DNA of 57,034 bases from Nocardioides sp. (GTDB taxonomy: Bacteria > Actinomycetota > Actinomycetes > Propionibacteriales > Nocardioidaceae). The translations under genes were made by a program, and so were the position numbers. The notes under the pieces were generated by a model. That model was not told the DNA's origin. It saw only the letters and a list, made by a program, of their open reading frames with translations, and made no database searches. Shown piece by piece: positions 7,817-17,988 of this stretch (its first letter is position 1; the number at the start of each line of letters is the position of its first letter). The stretch covers positions 1 through 57,034 of the forward strand of contig NZ_JASBRN010000081.1 in NCBI RefSeq assembly GCF_030149505.1, in the 5' to 3' direction.

Positions 7817-8136
7817 GCGCCCCTCCCGAGGCCGGGCACGAGGCGGCGCCCGCACCGCTGGCCGACCTCGACCCCGTGCTGACCGCCCCCAAGCGGCTCG
7901 CGTTCATGGCGGTGCTGGCCAGCTCGGCGTCGACGGACTTCTCCTTCCTCCGCCGGCACCTCGGCGTCAGCGACTCCGATCTCTCCAAGCAGGCCTCGGC
8001 GCTGGAGTCGGCCGGCTACCTCACGGTCACCAAGGACGGGCGGGGTCGGGGAGGCACGACGACCTTCAAGATCACCAAGGAGGGACGGCGCGCCTTCGAG
8101 CGGCACCGCGACACGCTGCGCGCCCTGCTGGGCTGA
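7813..8136 (+). CDS. winged-helix transcriptional regulator (HTH_27/MarR-like)
   Basis: 107 aa. LAFMAVLASSASTDFSFLRRHLGVSDSDLSKQASALESAGYLTVTKDGRGRGG is a complete helix-turn-helix plus beta wing of the PF13601 type, ending TTFKITKEGRRAFERHRDTL. No ligand domain. GTG 7813 overlaps the preceding TGA (GTGA), so it is translationally coupled to the membrane protein. Inferred to bind the 7-bp inverted repeat at 7314-7336 and autorepress the operon. Confidence 0.85.
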   Translation: MSAPPEAGHEAAPAPLADLDPVLTAPKRLAFMAVLASSASTDFSFLRRHLGVSDSDLSKQASALESAGYLTVTKDGRGRGGTTTFKITKEGRRAFERHRDTLRALLG

Positions 8137-8158
8137 GCCCTGAAGGAGCCGGGCTCAG
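8133..8158. terminator. bidirectional terminator between convergent genes
   Basis: CTGAGCCC-10 nt-GGGCTCAG, a perfect 8-bp stem that includes the stop codons of both the regulator (8134-8136) and the kinase (8155-8157). No U-tract. Confidence 0.55.
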
Positions 8159-8996
8159 TCCGCGATCGCCTTGACGACGGTGAGCATCCGGGTGACGTAC
8201 GCCGGGTCCGGCTTCCCGTCGCGGACCGCCCAGAACGCGTTGAGCACCAGCCGGACGGTGGCCCACGCGCGCGCCCGGTCCTCGTCGAGTCCGGCGGCGT
8301 CGACCACGGCGTGGAAGCGGGCCCGCAGCGCCCGGCGGACGTCGCCGGCGACCTCGTCGAAGCGGTTCCACAGCAGCGGGGCCGGCTCCCAGTGCGGGTC
8401 GCCGCTCATGGCGTGCGGGTCGATGGCGACCCAGTCCCCGCCGGAGTCACTCGCGGGACGCACCAGGACGTTCTCGTAGTGCAGGTCGCCGTGGACCAGC
8501 GTGCCGGTACTGGCCGGGTCGGTCGTCAGGTCGCGCAGCAGCGCGACGCACTGCTCGACCATCCGCCGCGGCAGGCCGGCGTCGCGTGGCAGCGCCGCCA
8601 GCGGCTCCAGGTTCCGCCCGACGTACGACGTCAGCAGCACCACCTGGGGCGGTGCCCGCACGTGCAGCAGCCCGTAGAGGTCGCCCACCACCTCGCACGC
8701 GTGGACGTCCCACTCCTCGGTGAGGTCGCGTCGCTCGAGCCGCTCCAGGAGCACCGCTCGCCGGTGGGGGTCGGCCCGCAGCAGCCGCACCGCGCCGCGA
8801 CCGCCCCACTTCTGCAGCGCGAGCGCCTCGTGCTCGGTCTCGATCCCGGGGTCCGCGACCTTGAGCACGGCCCGCTCGCCGTCACCGGTGCGCACGGGGA
8901 CCGCGACGGAGAAGCGGCCCCAGACCTCGTCGGTCTCCCGCTCCAGGTCCCACTCCTCCAGCAGCCCGCGCAGGACGGGCGGCAGCGGCTCGGGCA

Positions 8997-8997
<1 letters not shown>
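8155..8997 (-). CDS. aminoglycoside/hydroxyurea phosphotransferase-like kinase (APH(6)/StrB family)
   Basis: 280 aa. Kinase-like fold with GTLVHGDLHYENVLV (Brenner motif HxDxxxxN), VAIDPHAMSGDPHWEPAPLLWNRF (second Asp, typical of PF04655) and an N-lobe AVLKVADPG lysine strand. StrB-type enzymes phosphorylate streptomycin; chromosomal relatives in actinobacteria often have unknown substrates, so resistance is not implied. GTG 8997 shares one base with the lepA stop (TAGTG), indicating cotranscription and coupling with lepA. Confidence 0.8.
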
Positions 8998-10886
<1,889 letters not shown>

Positions 10887-11013
10887 GGGGGTCTCAGGCG
10901 TCTCTCGTACGTCGGGACGGACTCCGCCATCCTCCCACGGCACCCCACGAACCCCCGCCACGCCGAGGCCCCGGGTCCCGGGCTTCGGGCGTGACGCGGG
11001 CCACGATGGGCCG

Positions 11014-12015
11014 GTGCCCACCTCTTCCCCGGCGGTCGCGCCTGCCGTTGCGTCCCCTGCACCACCGACACCCGCGCCCGTGCACACCTACCTGCCGTGG
11101 GGTCGCACGGCCCGCCGCCTGGACTGGGCCCACCTGCCGCCGCAGGTGCGCTTCGAGGTCGAGGCCCGGCTCGGCTCCCCGGTGGTCTCGGACGCCACGC
11201 TGACCCATGGCTTCGTGCCGGTCGTCGAGACCGTCCTCACGTGTGCCGACGGCAGCACCCACCTGCTGCGGGCCGCCTCCGCCAAGGCGCAGTGCTCCTT
11301 CGCCGCCGCCCTGCGCAGCGAGGCCCGGTGGCTGGCCTCGCTGCCGGCGCAGGTCCCCGTCGTGGGGCTGACCGCCTTCCTCGACGGCGACTGGGTCGTG
11401 CTGCTGCTCGAGCACCCCGTCGGCACCGCACCAGCGCGACCCTGGTCCGAGGAGGAGCTGGAGCGCTGCCTGGCCGCGCTGGCGTCCGTGGCCGAGGTCC
11501 TGACCCCCGCGCCCGCGGGCCTGCGCGACTTCGCCGAGGACCTCGCCGACTGGCTCGGGCGATGGGACATCCTGGCCGAGCGCGAGGACCTCGGTACGCC
11601 GATGCAGCTGATCACCGCCGGCAGGCTGGCCGGTCGCCTCCCCGAGGTGACCGCCGGCGACACCCTGGTCCACACCGACCTGCGCGACGACACCCTGCGC
11701 CTGGCCTCGGACGGGCGGGTCCTCCTCGACGGCTGGGCCTGGCCGGTGCGCGGCGCCGCCTGGCTCGACTCGCTGCTGCTGCTGGTCGGGCCGTGCGGCG
11801 ACGGCGTCGACGTCGAGGCCGTGCTCCGGCGTACCCCCCTGCTGGCGGAGGTCCCCGACGACCACGTCGACTGCGTGCTGGCCGCGATGGCGGGCTTCTT
11901 CCTCACCAGCTGCGACCTGCCCGTGCCGGCACCCTCGCCCTGGCTGCGGGAGTTCCAGCGGTGGCAGGGTGAGGCTGCCTGGGGCTGGCTGCGCCGACGG
12001 CGCGGCTGGTCGTGA
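11014..12015 (+). CDS. APH-like phosphotransferase family protein
   Basis: 333 aa. Choline/aminoglycoside-kinase-like C-lobe: [14 protein letters not shown] and [22 protein letters not shown]. The catalytic Asp of HxD and the second Asp are kept, but the Asn of HxDxxxxN that binds Mg is replaced by Thr, and the N-lobe lysine region is weak, so activity is doubtful. GTG 11014 is preceded by CACGAT at six bases, a weak leaderless-type -10. Divergent from lepA. Confidence 0.75.
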   Translation: MPTSSPAVAPAVASPAPPTPAPVHTYLPWGRTARRLDWAHLPPQVRFEVEARLGSPVVSDATLTHGFVPVVETVLTCADGSTHLLRAASAKAQCSFAAALRSEARWLASLPAQVPVVGLTAFLDGDWVVLLLEHPVGTAPARPWSEEELERCLAALASVAEVLTPAPAGLRDFAEDLADWLGRWDILAEREDLGTPMQLITAGRLAGRLPEVTAGDTLVHTDLRDDTLRLASDGRVLLDGWAWPVRGAAWLDSLLLLVGPCGDGVDVEAVLRRTPLLAEVPDDHVDCVLAAMAGFFLTSCDLPVPAPSPWLREFQRWQGEAAWGWLRRRRGWS

Positions 12016-12167
12016 GGCTCCCCCGGCAGGCGGTCCCACGCGATTTGGGTGCGCTCCGGCGCCACTGTTAGATTCTCCTGTCGCTTCCGTTGGCGCGCCT
12101 CTGCGCGCCCGTTGCGACCGTCAGCTCCACCAGACCAGCACGTACCGACACATGTGAGGCGGGCCCC

Positions 12168-12428
12168 GTGGCCAACATCAAGTCCCAGATCAAGCGCAAC
12201 AAGCAGAACGAGAAGCGCCACGAGCGCAACAAGGCCGTCAAGAGCGAGCTCAAGACCGCCATCCGTCGCTTCAACGAGGCCGCCGAGGCCGGCGAGACCG
12301 AGAAGGCCGTCCTCGCCTCCCGCGTCGCCACCAAGAAGCTCGACAAGGCCGTCTCCAAGGGCGTCATCCACAAGAACCAGGCGGCGAACCGCAAGTCGTC
12401 GATCGCCAAGAAGGCCGCCACACTCTGA
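12168..12428 (+). CDS. rpsT: 30S ribosomal protein S20
   Basis: 86 aa, basic helical protein: [29 protein letters not shown] at the N-terminus and [19 protein letters not shown] at the C-terminus are diagnostic of S20, which binds 16S rRNA early in 30S assembly. GTG start at 12168. A TTAGAT-type -10 near 12068-12073 gives a roughly 90-nt leader. It faces holA, with a strong hairpin between. Confidence 0.97.
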   Translation: MANIKSQIKRNKQNEKRHERNKAVKSELKTAIRRFNEAAEAGETEKAVLASRVATKKLDKAVSKGVIHKNQAANRKSSIAKKAATL

Positions 12429-12467
12429 TCCTCCCCCGGGTTCGACCCGGTCTGGGACGCTGACAGC

Positions 12468-12495
12468 GACCCGCTCCACTCCGGTGGGGCGGGTC
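12468..12495. terminator. terminator between rpsT and holA
   Basis: GACCCGCTCCAC-tccg-GTGGGGCGGGTC: 12-bp stem (one G-U pair), 4-nt loop, then GTCGGCGTTT. Serves rpsT and, read the other way, holA. Confidence 0.8.
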
Positions 12496-12524
12496 GTCGG
12501 CGTTTCCGGGACCCGGCCTGCGCC

Positions 12525-13541
12525 TCAGGAGCGCAGGGCGGTAATGGTGAGCACCAGCCGCTCGAGGGTGTACGCCGGGTCGCTGGCCGCGCCCTTGATG
12601 TCGGCGTCGGCCTGCGCGACCGCGCGGATCGCCGCGACCAGGCCGTCGTCGCTCCAGCCCTTGACCTGCTCGCGCAGGGTGCGGATCTTCCACGGCGGCA
12701 CGCCGACGTCGCGCGCCAGGTCGGCGTCGCGGGCGCCCCGTCCGCGGGACGTAGCGGCCTTGAACCGGGCCAGCCCGCGGGCGCTGCCGGCGAAGGCCGA
12801 GGTCACCAGGACTGAGGCCGTGCCGTTGTCCAGCGCCCAGCGCAGCTCCTCGAGCGCCTCGAACCGGCGTCCGGCGAAGGCCGCGTCGGCGACGACGAAG
12901 GACTTCGCCTCGGCCCGTCCCCCGAAGTACTGCGAGACCCGCTGCTCGGCGATGGTCTCGCCCGGGAAGTCGTGGGTCAGCTGGTCGACGGCCGCGGCGA
13001 GGGCGCGCAGGTCCTGCCCGATCGCCTGCACCAGCAGGGCGGCGGCGCTCGGCTCCATCCGCGACCCCAGCATCCGCGCCTCGGCGAGCACGAACTGCGG
13101 GAACTCCGAGGCCTTGAGCTCCTCGGTCTTGACCTCCGTGACCGGCCCGAGCTTGCGCAGCTTGGTCAGGGTGCCCGAGCCCTTCGGCCCGCCGCTGTGG
13201 ACGAGCACGAGCGCGACGGCCTCGGCGGGGGCGGCGGCGTAGTCGAGCAGCGCCGCGACCGACTCCTCGGGCAGGTGCTCGAGCTCGCGCACGACGACGC
13301 AGCGGGTGCTGGAGAACAGGCTGGGTGCCGACATCTCCCCCAGGGACCCGAGGGTGAGGTCGGAGCCGACCGCCTCGGCCATCTCGGCCTCGGCGTCGTG
13401 GGCGCGGACCGCAGCGCGCACGGCACCGACGGTGCGCTCGCGCAGGAACTCCTCCTTACCCGTCACGAGGGTGACGTGGCCCAGGACGTCCCCGGGGGCC
13501 GGACCGGCCTGGCGGGCGGGAGCGGAACGGGTGGCTGCCAT
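12525..13541 (-). CDS. holA: DNA polymerase III subunit delta
   Basis: 338 aa. Clamp-loader fold: VTLVTGKEEFLRERTVGAVR at the N-terminus, LGEMSAPSLFSSTRCVVVRELEHL, and the C-terminal collar domain KIRTLREQVKGWSDDGLVAAIRAVAQADADIKG, all typical of HolA. It opens the beta sliding clamp. ATG 13541 begins MAATRSAPARQ; upstream in-frame codons fall in a low-complexity stretch. It follows comEC on the same strand after a 69-nt gap, as in other actinobacteria. Confidence 0.93.
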   Translation of the reverse strand: MAATRSAPARQAGPAPGDVLGHVTLVTGKEEFLRERTVGAVRAAVRAHDAEAEMAEAVGSDLTLGSLGEMSAPSLFSSTRCVVVRELEHLPEESVAALLDYAAAPAEAVALVLVHSGGPKGSGTLTKLRKLGPVTEVKTEELKASEFPQFVLAEARMLGSRMEPSAAALLVQAIGQDLRALAAAVDQLTHDFPGETIAEQRVSQYFGGRAEAKSFVVADAAFAGRRFEALEELRWALDNGTASVLVTSAFAGSARGLARFKAATSRGRGARDADLARDVGVPPWKIRTLREQVKGWSDDGLVAAIRAVAQADADIKGAASDPAYTLERLVLTITALRS

Positions 13542-13610
13542 GGTGCGGCTCAGCCTGCCACAGCGCACCGACGGTGCCGCCCGCACCACCTCACCGCACC
13601 TCGCCGCACC

Positions 13611-15932
13611 TCACCGGGCCGTGAGGGTCGCGGGCGCCCCGGCGGCGTCACCGTCGCCGAGGACCGCGAGCGCCCCGTCGGTGTCGGTCCGCAGGACCCG
13701 CGTGCCGGCGCCCTGCAGGGTGCGGACGAGGTCGGGCGAGGGGTGGCCGTAGCCGTTGTCCTCCCCCACGGTGAGCAGGGCGACCTCAGGGCGCAGCGAC
13801 AGCAGCCAGTCGAGGTCCTGGTGCCGGCTGCCGTGGTGCGGCACCTTCAGCACGTCCACGTCCAGCCCGGGCAGCGTCCGGGCGAGGGCGGCTTGCCCCG
13901 GCGGCTCGACGTCGCCGGTCAGCAGCACCCGCAGTCCGTGGACCTCGGCCAGCAGCACCACGCTGGCGTCGTTGGCCGCGCTGCCGTCGCCGGGCCCCGG
14001 GGCCGGCTCCCCCGCCGTCGGCCACAGCACCTGGAGGCGCACGTCGCCGGAGGTCCAGGTGCCGGCGTACGGCGCAGGGCGGACGGGGACACCCTGCTCC
14101 CGGGCCAGCGCCAGGGCCTCGCGTGCCCCGTCGGTGGGGTCGAGGACGCGCGAGACCCAGACCTCCCCGACGGCGCGGTCCTCGAGCGCCCCGCGCAGGC
14201 CGTCGACGTGGTCGGCGTGGAAGTGGCTGAGCACCAGCAGGTCGAGGGTCTCGACCCCGAGGTCGTCGAGGCAGCGGTCCACCGCCGCGGGGTCGGGGCC
14301 GACGTCGACGAGCACGGCGCGACCCGGTGCGGTGGCGAGCACGAGGGCATCGCCCTGCCCGACGTCGCAGGCGACCACCGACCAGCCGCGCGGCGGCCAA
14401 CCCGGGGTCGGGGGTCGGACGAGGACGGCGACGACGAGGACCAGGCAGAGCAGGACCCCGCGCGCGCGGGAGCCCACGAGCCACGGGCCGCGCCACGCGA
14501 GGAGCACCGTCAGCGCCGTGAGCACGACCAGCGCGCCGGCAGAGGTACCCCAGTCGACGGCAGCCGTCGGCAGCGCTGCGCCCCGGTGCGCGACCTCGAC
14601 GATCCAGCCCACGCACCAGGTGGCCAGCGTCCCGACCTGGCGCCCGGCCCACGGCCACACCAGTCCCAGGCAGCCGGCGAGCAGGCCGAGCACGGTGGCG
14701 GGGCCGACGGCCGGGGCCGCGAGCAGGTTGGCGGCGACCGCCACCAGGCTCACCTGGCCGCTGAGGCCGGCGACGACGGGGGTGCAGGCCAGCTGGGCTG
14801 CCGTCGGGACCGCGATCGCCTCCGCCAGCCACCGCGGCAGCCAGCGGGCGAGGGCGTCGCGCCAGCGCGGCGCGAGCAGCACGATGCCGGCCGTCGCCAG
14901 GACGGACAGGGCGAAGCCCGGGGCGACCGCCAGGGCGGGGTCGAGGAGCAGCAGCACGAGGACCGCGACACCGAGGCTGCGCACGGCCCTGCCACCACCG
15001 CCCCGGGTCAGGGCGAGCAACCCGACCACGCCCATGACGGCCGCCCGCAGCACGCTCGGCTCGGTGCGCGCGAGCAGCACGAACCCCAGCACCCCCAGGA
15101 GGCCGAGCAGCAGGAGCGCGCGCCCCCGCAGCCCGACCGCCCGGGCCGTGAGCAGGAGCGCCCCCAGCAGCAGCGTGAGGTTGGTGCCCGAGACCGCGAG
15201 CAGGTGCGTCAGACCGGTCGCGCGGAACTCCTCGGCGACAGCGGGGTCCAGGCCCGCGTCGTCGCCGGCGACGAGGGCAGGCACCAGGACCCGCTCGGGC
15301 GCGGGCCGGTGGGCCACGGCCTCGCGCAGCGACGCGCGCAGGGCCGCGGTGGCCCGCCACCAGGGGTCGGGCGCGGCTCCGCGCCGCGGTTCCCCGACCG
15401 CCACGACGACCGCCGAGAGGTGACGCTCCCCCGGCTCGGTCTCCTCGAGCCGGCCGGCGAACCCGACCTCGGCCCCCAGGGGCACCTCGGCCCACGAGCC
15501 GGGCGCGATGACCAGCACCGGGGAGCGCACCCGCCACGTGCTGCCCCGGCCGGTCAGCTCGCGCACCTGGGCCCGCAGCACCACCGCGTCGCCCCGGGCC
15601 GCGGCGATCGGCCGCGGGTCGCTGGTGAGGACCAGGGACCCGCTGACCGCCGCCCCGTCCCGCGCGAGCGCCGCGGTCGGGTCGGTGCCGACCCGCTCCG
15701 CCCGCAGCTCGGCGACACCCAGCACCGCGACCAGCGCGACGCCGCACGCCAGCGCCGTGGCTCCCCAGGCGGTCGCGCGCCACGCGAGCAGGAGGGGTAC
15801 GACGACACAGAGCCCTGCCACGACGAGCCGCCACCCACCGGGCAGCAGCCCCGCGGCCAGGCCGCCGCCCCAGGCCGCGACGCCGACCAGCCCCATCCGG
15901 AGGTCCGTGCGGACCGGCCCCGCGGGCGGCAC
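13611..15932 (-). CDS. comEC: ComEC/Rec2 DNA uptake channel
   Basis: 773 aa. Order: N-terminal TM helices and OB-like domain (to ~200), competence domain (THLLAVSGTNLTLLLG..., about 230-480, many TM helices), then a metallo-beta-lactamase domain with VGQGDALVL, LVLSHFHADHVDGL (HxHxDH), LLTGDVEPPG and VLKVPHHGSRHQD. ComEC conducts single-stranded DNA across the membrane; the MBL domain is thought to degrade the other strand. GTG 15932 lies 8 nt after the comEA stop; ATG 15896 is an alternative. Competence has not been shown for most such actinobacteria. Confidence 0.93.
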   Translation of the reverse strand: MPPAGPVRTDLRMGLVGVAAWGGGLAAGLLPGGWRLVVAGLCVVVPLLLAWRATAWGATALACGVALVAVLGVAELRAERVGTDPTAALARDGAAVSGSLVLTSDPRPIAAARGDAVVLRAQVRELTGRGSTWRVRSPVLVIAPGSWAEVPLGAEVGFAGRLEETEPGERHLSAVVVAVGEPRRGAAPDPWWRATAALRASLREAVAHRPAPERVLVPALVAGDDAGLDPAVAEEFRATGLTHLLAVSGTNLTLLLGALLLTARAVGLRGRALLLLGLLGVLGFVLLARTEPSVLRAAVMGVVGLLALTRGGGGRAVRSLGVAVLVLLLLDPALAVAPGFALSVLATAGIVLLAPRWRDALARWLPRWLAEAIAVPTAAQLACTPVVAGLSGQVSLVAVAANLLAAPAVGPATVLGLLAGCLGLVWPWAGRQVGTLATWCVGWIVEVAHRGAALPTAAVDWGTSAGALVVLTALTVLLAWRGPWLVGSRARGVLLCLVLVVAVLVRPPTPGWPPRGWSVVACDVGQGDALVLATAPGRAVLVDVGPDPAAVDRCLDDLGVETLDLLVLSHFHADHVDGLRGALEDRAVGEVWVSRVLDPTDGAREALALAREQGVPVRPAPYAGTWTSGDVRLQVLWPTAGEPAPGPGDGSAANDASVVLLAEVHGLRVLLTGDVEPPGQAALARTLPGLDVDVLKVPHHGSRHQDLDWLLSLRPEVALLTVGEDNGYGHPSPDLVRTLQGAGTRVLRTDTDGALAVLGDGDAAGAPATLTAR

Positions 15933-15940
15933 CTGCCCGC

Positions 15941-17002
15941 TCAGACCGTCACCAGCGGGGCGAGCGTCTCCAGGGTGGCGGGGCCGATGCCGTCGACCTC
16001 GAGCAGCTCCTGCACGGCGGTGAAGCCGCCGTTCTCGGTGCGCCAGGCGAGGATGGCCTGCGCCGTCACGGGCCCGATGTCCGGAAGTGCCTCGAGCGCC
16101 GCCTGGTCGGCGGTGTTGAGGTCGACGAGGGCGGCCGGGGCGGTGGCGCCGGGCACAGGGGGCGCTGCCGTCCCGGGCACCGCTCCGACAGCCGGTGCCG
16201 GCTGCGCGCCCACCAGCACCTGCTCTCCGTCGACCAGGACCCTCGCCAGGTTGAGGGCGCTGAGGTCGACGCCGCCCCGGACCCCGCCAGCGGCCTCGAG
16301 CGCGTCCACCACGCGCGACCCGACGGGCAGCTCGACCACACCCGGACGCCGGACCCTGCCGGCCACGTCGACCACCACGACCCCTGCCCCCGCCTCGGCC
16401 GCCCCCGCCTCGGCCGCGGCGCCGACGGGGGCGCCCTCGGGCTCGAGCAGAGTCAGGGGCGCGGCCGTCTCCCCCGGGCCGGGAGTAGCCGGCGCGGCGA
16501 CCGGGACCGGGTCGGAGCGGACGACCCACCAGCTCGTGAGGGCCAGCGCCAGCGCCACCGCGACCGCGAGCACCGCGAGGTGGGCGGGCGCCAGCAGCAG
16601 CGGGCCGGTCGGCAGCCCCGGTCGGGCCCGCGGGCGTCGCGACGCGTGCCGACCCGGCACGGGCACCCGGACCGCGGACGGGGCGGCCTCCGTCGGTGGC
16701 GGGGTCGGCGGCGGCACCCGGGTCGCCGGGCGGACCACGTGCTCGGGCCACACCCCGGCCGGCTCGCTGGGCGGCGTCGGAGCAGGTGCGGAGCCGGGGT
16801 CCTCGGCCGCCGTCGCAACCGCGGCGTCGTCGCGCACACGCGTGTGGGTCCCCCACCACGGCGACACCTCCGCACCCGGACCGGGCTCCCCGGGCGGTCC
16901 GGCCATGCGAGCAGGGTCACCGCTCCCCGGCACCGGCGCGAGCAGGGAGAGCCGGTGGGCGACGACCTCGCGGCGGTCGGGGTCGGAGCGGCGGCTTCGC
17001 AT
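15941..17002 (-). CDS. comEA: ComEA DNA-binding protein (SLBB + helix-hairpin-helix)
   Basis: 353 aa. Basic/Pro-rich cytoplasmic N-tail (1-125), one TM segment LAVLAVAVALALALTSWWVV (~130-150), an Ala-rich linker, an SLBB domain (VVVDVAGRVRRPGVVELPVGSRVVDALEAAGG..) and a C-terminal double HhH domain (LVDLNTADQAALEALPDIGPVTAQAILAWR ... VDGIGPATLETLAPLV). It binds incoming double-stranded DNA and passes it to ComEC, encoded next with an 8-nt gap. ATG 17002 is placed by a -10 hexamer. Confidence 0.93.
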   Translation of the reverse strand: MRSRRSDPDRREVVAHRLSLLAPVPGSGDPARMAGPPGEPGPGAEVSPWWGTHTRVRDDAAVATAAEDPGSAPAPTPPSEPAGVWPEHVVRPATRVPPPTPPPTEAAPSAVRVPVPGRHASRRPRARPGLPTGPLLLAPAHLAVLAVAVALALALTSWWVVRSDPVPVAAPATPGPGETAAPLTLLEPEGAPVGAAAEAGAAEAGAGVVVVDVAGRVRRPGVVELPVGSRVVDALEAAGGVRGGVDLSALNLARVLVDGEQVLVGAQPAPAVGAVPGTAAPPVPGATAPAALVDLNTADQAALEALPDIGPVTAQAILAWRTENGGFTAVQELLEVDGIGPATLETLAPLVTV

Positions 17003-17008
17003 GGACCC

Positions 17009-17014
17009 ACGCTA
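17009..17014 (-). promoter_or_regulatory. -10 element of comEA
   Basis: TAGCGT on the minus strand, six bases before ATG 17002; predicts a leaderless comEA-comEC mRNA. Confidence 0.5.
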
Positions 17015-17101
17015 GGAACGGCGCGACGCCCTGCCCGCGGGGACGCGCGCCGCTGGGGACGCGCCCGCAGCGCGGCACCGCTGTGGACGACCGGCGGGCC
17101 G

Positions 17102-17983
17102 TCAGCGTGGGCGCGGGGCGACGCAGGCGGCGATCATGCCCGGGCCGACGTGGGCGCCGAGCACGGCGCCGAGCTCCCCGCACGTGACCGGTCGGCCGTC
17201 GAGCCGGCCCGCGAGCCGCTCGGTCAGGTGGGCCGCGAGGGTGGCGGCGCGCTCAGGGTTGGCCAGGTGCGCGACGGCGACGTCGACGTCCTGCTCAGGG
17301 CCCAGCGCCTCGGCTGCCTCGACCGCCAGCTCCTCGAGCCGGGCCAGGGCGCGACCGGAGGTGCGGACCTTCTCGAGCGGGGCGACCCGGCCGTCCTGGA
17401 TCTTCAGCAGCGGCTTGACCGCGAGCGCACCGCCGAGGAGGGCGGCGGTGGCGCCGATCCGCCCGCCCCGGCGGAGGTACTCGAGGGTGTCGACGTAGAA
17501 CAGCGACGCCGCCTCGCCGGAGCAGGCCCGGGCCGCCTCGGCCGCCTCGGCCGCGCTGGCACCCTCGGCGACAGCGCGCGCCGCGGCCAGCGCGGCGAAC
17601 CCGGTCGCCACGCCCACCTGGCGGGTGTCGACGGTGACCACCGGGATCGGCGACTCCAGGGCTGCGAGCTGCGCGGACTCGTAGGTCCCGCTCATCTCCG
17701 ACGACAGGTGGATGGAGACGACCTCCTCGGCACCGACGGCGGCGACGTCGCGGTAGGTCTCGAGCATCACCGCAGGCGACGGTCGCGAGGTCGAGACCGG
17801 GGTCCACTCCCTCAGCGCCTCGGCCACGCGGGTCGGGGTCGCCCCCTCCGAGCCCTCGTCGAGCACCTCGGCGCCGATGACGACCTGCAGCGGCACGACG
17901 ACGATCCCGTGCTCGGCCGCCACCTCCTCGGGGAGGCTGGCGGTGGAGTCGGTGACGACGGCGACGCGGTGGTGTGCTGCCAC
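17102..17983 (-). CDS. DegV family fatty-acid-binding protein
   Basis: 293 aa. VAVVTDSTASLPEEVAAEHGIVVVPLQV is the DegV N-terminal signature; TSRPSPAVMLETYRDV, IHLSSEMSGTYESAQLA and YLRRGGRIGATAALLGGALAVKPLL are further conserved blocks lining the fatty-acid pocket. DegV/FakB proteins present fatty acids to a kinase in Firmicutes; the actinobacterial role is unclear. GTG 17983 is 5 nt after the leuS stop, so it is cotranscribed with leuS. Confidence 0.92.
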   Translation of the reverse strand: MAAHHRVAVVTDSTASLPEEVAAEHGIVVVPLQVVIGAEVLDEGSEGATPTRVAEALREWTPVSTSRPSPAVMLETYRDVAAVGAEEVVSIHLSSEMSGTYESAQLAALESPIPVVTVDTRQVGVATGFAALAAARAVAEGASAAEAAEAARACSGEAASLFYVDTLEYLRRGGRIGATAALLGGALAVKPLLKIQDGRVAPLEKVRTSGRALARLEELAVEAAEALGPEQDVDVAVAHLANPERAATLAAHLTERLAGRLDGRPVTCGELGAVLGAHVGPGMIAACVAPRPR

Positions 17984-17988
17984 GGGTC

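Noticed and set aside
13587..13616. Three 10-bp repeats CACCTCACCG/CACCTCGCCG/CACCTCACCG at the comEC 3' end
   Set aside because: Short, imperfect and GC-biased; too weak to call a regulatory or mobile element.
12972..17015. 1347-codon open frame on the plus strand across holA-comEC-comEA
   Set aside because: It is antisense to three well-supported genes, has low-complexity Arg/Gly/His-rich composition and no domain; long antisense frames are expected in DNA with very high GC3.
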